64,000 bases of DNA from Eumeta japonica (Eukaryota > Arthropoda > Insecta > Lepidoptera > Psychidae), in assembly GCA_005406025.1 (NCBI GenBank), contig BGZK01000881.1, forward strand, positions 1 through 64,000, in the 5' to 3' direction. Each line of letters starts with the position of its first letter. Position 1 is the first letter of the stretch. The translations under genes were made by a program, and so were the position numbers. Positions 52,401 to 58,400 of this stretch are shown piece by piece. The notes below the pieces were generated by a model. The model ran no database searches. It was not told the DNA's origin and was given only the letters and a program-made list of their open reading frames with translations.

Positions 52401-55400
52401 TTATTATTGAATAGCACTGTTCAGTTTCTGAATTTCTATTTTCTTTAATAGAATTTTTTAAATTACCTTTATTAGTATTCTATTAAAAATAATAAATACC
52501 TAACACACTTTTTTCTTTTTTCATGTGTGCATTGAACTCCAAATTTAGTAATACCAGTCATATTTTTATTAATTTTAAGCTATTGCATAGTTTCTATCGC
52601 GGGCCTTGACCGTGGAGACCGAATCCAGAAATTCCGTAACGAAAATAACCTAACACCCCCCACTCCGACCGGCACAGCGGTGATACTTTTTACTTTTGTC
52701 ATCTATCGATGAATAGCAGAACTTTTAATGACTTTTTTGAAATATCACGCTTGTTTCTTTAGTTCACCAACTCGCCTCCAGGTGGCATTGGTTGTATCGG
52801 CGTTACTGCATGCGTAATCCCCCGTCGCCCCGCAATCTGGTGACTCATGCCTTAGAGTTTCGGCGTTAGGGCACCTCCTCTTGTATTTACTTCATGGTAC
52901 GACTCTATGAAGCTCCACGAATCAGACGAGCTGCTCCGAATCGGACGAATACGTAATCAGCTGTTTGTGAGATATAGGTGTATAGGTATTTATCGTAATC
53001 AAATGCATTATAATTTGTGTACAAGGTGTTTTAAATATGAATAAACAAAGTGCATTTATTAAATTATATGTTCAATATATAATATTCAATGATAAATATT
53101 CCTGAATAACCTACATGTATTGTAAGATAATAAAAATATTTTGAACAATATTAACTTCTCATTTATTTAATAAAAGAAAAAAAATTGTTTTCTTATCGGT
53201 CACCACGCTTAAAAAGTGTAACTTGAATTAATATTAAAGAAAAAAAACAAAGGAAAAAAAATACTGCATAAATAAATAAATAATTATAAATGCATAAGTT
53301 GATAAAAAATACTATGCAATAGCTTTACCGCGGCAGTCCCACACATGTTTTTTTTGTTTCAATGCATTTAATAATGCTTCAAAAATATTTTACCCTTTTT
53401 CATTCGCTACCTCCAATACCTGCTTTGGGATAGGAAATGCTGTCATATGTTGCACCCTAAAATGCATATTCTACTTTAATGAAAAATCCATAAGATTCTA
53501 AGGCCAGTTTCAATTTTTAGAATTTGTTCTATAAACGTATTTCCAAGAAATGCTAACTAGGGTGATCGAAAATATTACCCACATTTTCTTATGAAATTTT
53601 TATAATAATACTACAATCATTTATTTTGTTTTTGAAAATTAATATTATATAATATTATTATGTTACCTTATAGGATATTATATTTTCTTTTTTAAAAAAA
53701 ATGCACTTGAAATATATTATCTGAACAAAAATTTATATCATTGTCTACTAAATGTAAACATAAACTAATAACAGTTCTTTTTTGAAAAGCGTTACTCTTT
53801 AGTAAGTGCATTTCGTGAATGCTTTCCCTTTTACTTGTAGGTCGCGTCCATCGCTTTTTTTTATCGTTTTTGTCATTTAAAAATCAAAAAAAAACGCATA
53901 TTTCCATTGAGCATAGAAGTAAAGCATTGTTTGGCCATTTGCATTTGTGCAATTTACATGCTGGGGTTTTGTGAATTTTTCAGAAATAAGTTTGAAGAAA
54001 TGGGTATTTTAATTGTGGTATCGCAGTTTATATATGAAAATTTAATATACATAAGAATAAATTTGGTATTGTTTAAAAAAGGTAGTGATAGATATTATTG
54101 TAATGCTAATCTTTAGTAATCATGAGTAGCTCGATTAAAGTCAAGCTGGATAAATTCAGGTTTGTTTTTTTTTGTAATACTTTTATATAGTATTATGATT
54201 TCACATAATTTTTGTTTTGTAAAAAGCTAACCTCGAATTTCTTGTTTGTTCTTATTGAAGAATAACTGCCTTGCAAACGTATGGTAATTTAAAAAAAAAG
54301 TGGTAGTTTTGAAATGCTGTAAATTCTTAAAATATTATAACACATTTTAATAGTTATTGTATAACCTACGAAATAGAGTTTGAATTTGATTTTGAATTTG
54401 AAGTGGAGACGCAACTCGACGGTTCCTAAAAGAAACAGCAAATGTTATCGTGAGGTGTTTCTCACTTTTGTGTTTAAAATATTTTTTTGGTTTTAAATAT
54501 TGTTTAATTTGATTGCCTAATTGGCACAGGTGATAGTGGCCCTACTTTCTGCGCTAGGGGCGTGGGTTCGATACTTGCATAAGATAAATATTTATTTTAT
54601 TATTTTTTAATTTAAGTGTTGGTGTTTTGTACAATGTATATATATTTACAAAAAATAAAATAGTATGTATGTATTCTATCAACTATCTCATACCAGTAAT
54701 CAGCGCTAGATTTACACTAGGTACAATCAGGGCTAGTGCCCAGGGCGGCAAATTTTCTAGAGCGCCAAAATTAGGAAAGTGAAAAAAAAAATTTTAGTGC
54801 CATCAAAATTACTTAGTATAATAATCAAAGAATTTTCTTATAATTTTTTGTTTAATAGATAACTCCAAAAATGCAATTCATGCATTATTTGTAAAATAGA
54901 AATTTAGTAAATCATTATTTTGGCACTTTTAGTTAAAATTAATTAATTAATACTTTGATTAATGTACTTTTTTGATGATGCAAAACGATAATATTTGATT
55001 TTTTATTTTTTAAATTAAAATAATTAAACTGTAGTTTTTTCGAAAAATTATAAATATTATTGTGTAATTCGAGCATTTTTCCAAAACAGTGAATTTTTAA
55101 AAATTTTAATTGCATTATTTATCGATTATATCGATAAAATAAGATATCAAAACTATAACTAAGTAAAATTTCAGTGTTGGGGCGGCATTTTCTACAATGC
55201 TCAGGGGCGGCACTTTTAACTCCGGTCCTGCCAATAGCAGACGCCTCGATGCTTAGTTTGAGATCAGATGGTGCTGTGTGTGTCGAAACATATTATTATT
55301 TGGATCTAAAAGGATAAATAAAACTACTATTGGTCGTTAGATAATTTTATTGTATATCTTACGGTGCTGATGAATTTTTTACGAAAAAAATATTTAAATG

Positions 55401-58400
55401 TATTTTGGTATGTTTTTAATAGGTATTTATATTGTTTTGTTAAGTTTAGCGCTTATCATCGCTTCTACACCATCTATACTATCACATATATTTTTTCATA
55501 ACTGTAATTTTAAAAATAAAATTATAAAACTCGTTATAATATATAATAAAATAATTGATTAATAAAGGTCAGAGGTCATCTATTAGGTCGGGGAATAATT
55601 TTTTTTATATTGTATAATTAAAAAGTTACAATAATCTTTTTGATTGTGTCAGTTTGTATCTGCCTAGTTTAGATACCATTGAATAGAAAACATTTTAAAA
55701 AGAAAAAATAAAACGTAAAAACAATGTCTTGTCATTTTTTTGTGGTTTTTCTGTCTACCAAAATGAGTGAATCTAACATAGAAAGATACATTTTGAAGTT
55801 TTATTACGAAAAAGGGAAAAATACAATACAATCCGCAAAAAAAAATGTGACATGTATGGACCTAATGCAGTGTCGGTAAGAGTAGCACAAACTTATGGTC
55901 TAAGATCCGAATTTAAATCGACACCCATCGGGTTGATAAGAGAATCAAACTTATTTTATAATAAATTTCGTCTATTAGAAAATATATTAAAAATGGGTAG
56001 ACAACAAAAATTCTGGACAGAATATTTTTAATTATTTTTTAAAAAATGATTTTTCATAAAATGTTGCAAAATGAAGATAGTAATAAAATTTTATACTGGA
56101 CTTAAAGTATAAAACATATAGAATGAGCAGACGTAGGATATACTATTATTTACCTGGACGAACTACTGGGTAGACAGGCATAAACAGGTGTGTCAATACT
56201 AGTTACTTTCACTAGATTCGATAATAGAAAAAAAATTATATCAGCATAAGCGCTGTTTTATTCTGAACACGATGATATAGGGTAGACTGCAAAAAATTCG
56301 GTCCTAATAGGGGTGTACAAATTTTAAAGATTTCAATTTCAACGCGTCCGGAAATGAGTGACAGAGAGATCCGAGGTAAGTATACCGTGTGATAATAAAG
56401 GACCGAACATTGCTGTTGTGTCTGATGGGATCGTGAATATGAGAAAGTGCGCCTGTTTATACTGTTTATACCTGTCTACCCAGTAGTTCGTCCAGGTAAA
56501 TAATAGTCTACCCTACGTCTGCACATTCTATATGTTTTATACTTTAAGTCCAGTATAAAATTTTATTATTATCTTCATTTTGCAAAATTTTATGAAAATT
56601 CATTTTTTTTAAATAATTAAAAATATTCTGTCCAGGATTTTTGTTGTCTACTCATTTTTAATATATTTTCTAATATACGAAATTTATTATAAAATAAGTT
56701 TGATTCTCTTATCAACCCGATGGGTGTCGATTTAGATTCTGATCGTCTACTATTAGTTGAAGCGGTTTCAGTCCGGTTTCTCAAGATGAATCTCGCTCTA
56801 GTTGACCTGTTACGGATAATGTCGATGCCATTTTAGAAAAAGTAGACTAAGAACGGAATATTAATTCTTATGACATAGCTGATATGTTGGGAGTTAGTTT
56901 TGAACCATTTAAAAAAAGCTGGATATAGAAAAAAACTCGATACTTGGGTCCCACACGAGCTAACTGAAAGAAATCTAATGAATCATGTACTGATTGTCGA
57001 TTCTGTATTGAAACGTAATGAAACTGAACCGTTTTTGAAAAGATTGATCACTAGTGATTAAAAATGCATTACCTACGACGAGAACTTGCGAAAACGATCA
57101 TGGTCAAAAGGCAAGGAAACTCCACAGATTATAGCGAAACCTGGATTAACTTGTAATGAGTTAATATGCGTATGGTGGAATTGGAATGACATTATTCATT
57201 ATGAGCTCTTAATGCCCTGCAAAACCATCAATTGGAATCTCTTCTGCCAACAGCCGATGAGACTCGAACAAGAAGTAGAGAAAAAATGACAAATCGATCA
57301 ATAGAAAGGGTGTGGTTTTTCACCATGATAACACCAAACCACACACATCTTTAGCCATTCAGCAAATAATGAGAAAGTTTGGTTGGGAAATGTTAATGCA
57401 ACCACCATATATTCCTGACCAATCACCTTTAGATTTACACCTATTTCGGTCTTTTCAGAATTATTTAGGTTTTCATTAAGAGAAGACTGTCAAAACTACT
57501 TGTCGCAATTTTTTGATCAGGAATGCAAAACTTTTACAGCAATGGGATTACACCATCACTACCTACAAAAAGGCAACAAGTTGATGAACAAAATAGTGCA
57601 TATAAACATATATATATTAATTATTTAAACGAATGAAAATTATAATTAATTAAATTTAAATAAAATAATGAAAAATTATCTTGAATTTGTATATGAAAAT
57701 AAATTTTCGCCAACCCTATATAATATTGTGTATAGGTGTGCGAACCACCGCAAAACGATCATAGATCATACATAAGTTCGCTGAACGTTTGCGCGTTGTT
57801 AGGCCACACTCCAGTACTCGATTGTGGTCGTGCTGTCTGTGCAAGCGGAATAACGTGAAGATGTACTAATTTATAGAAATGTTCTTAATTTTATGTTAGA
57901 TTAAAATAAACAAGTATTGTGTTTCTTATAGTTTTGTGTCAGTAAATAACATTGTTTTACTGAAATTTCAATTCGAAATTGAAACTAGCTCAATAGAAAA
58001 CAACGCGGTTAAAGTAGATATATTTTCTCGATTTCGTTTTTGTTATTATTACTGACATTTATCTTGCAAAGTAGTAGGTACATTACTAAAAGATAGAATT
58101 ATACCCCTGATATATATATGGAATATTTTGAAATGAAGCTTCTTAAAAGCACGTTGGGGAAAATTGAGTGTGATATAAAAAGTCACTTTCGCCCGTTACG
58201 TTTACCCGTCACATGTTTCGTAGATTCGTAGAAATTTCGTAGATGTTGAATATAATACATACAATTATGATTTTAGCTGCTATATATTTTTTTTAATTTT
58301 ATAACTATTATAATAATTTTATCATTATATTGGATAATAATTTTAATAAAAAAATAGGAAAATTAATTATTCCAATATGTAAATATCAATTTAATAAAAT

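Noticed and set aside
53907..54116. 69-codon open frame
   Set aside because: AT-rich intronic sequence, no motif, no sign of selection visible.
54521..54577. Possible tRNA gene
   Set aside because: The B box is good, but acceptor and anticodon stems do not pair; called a SINE head.
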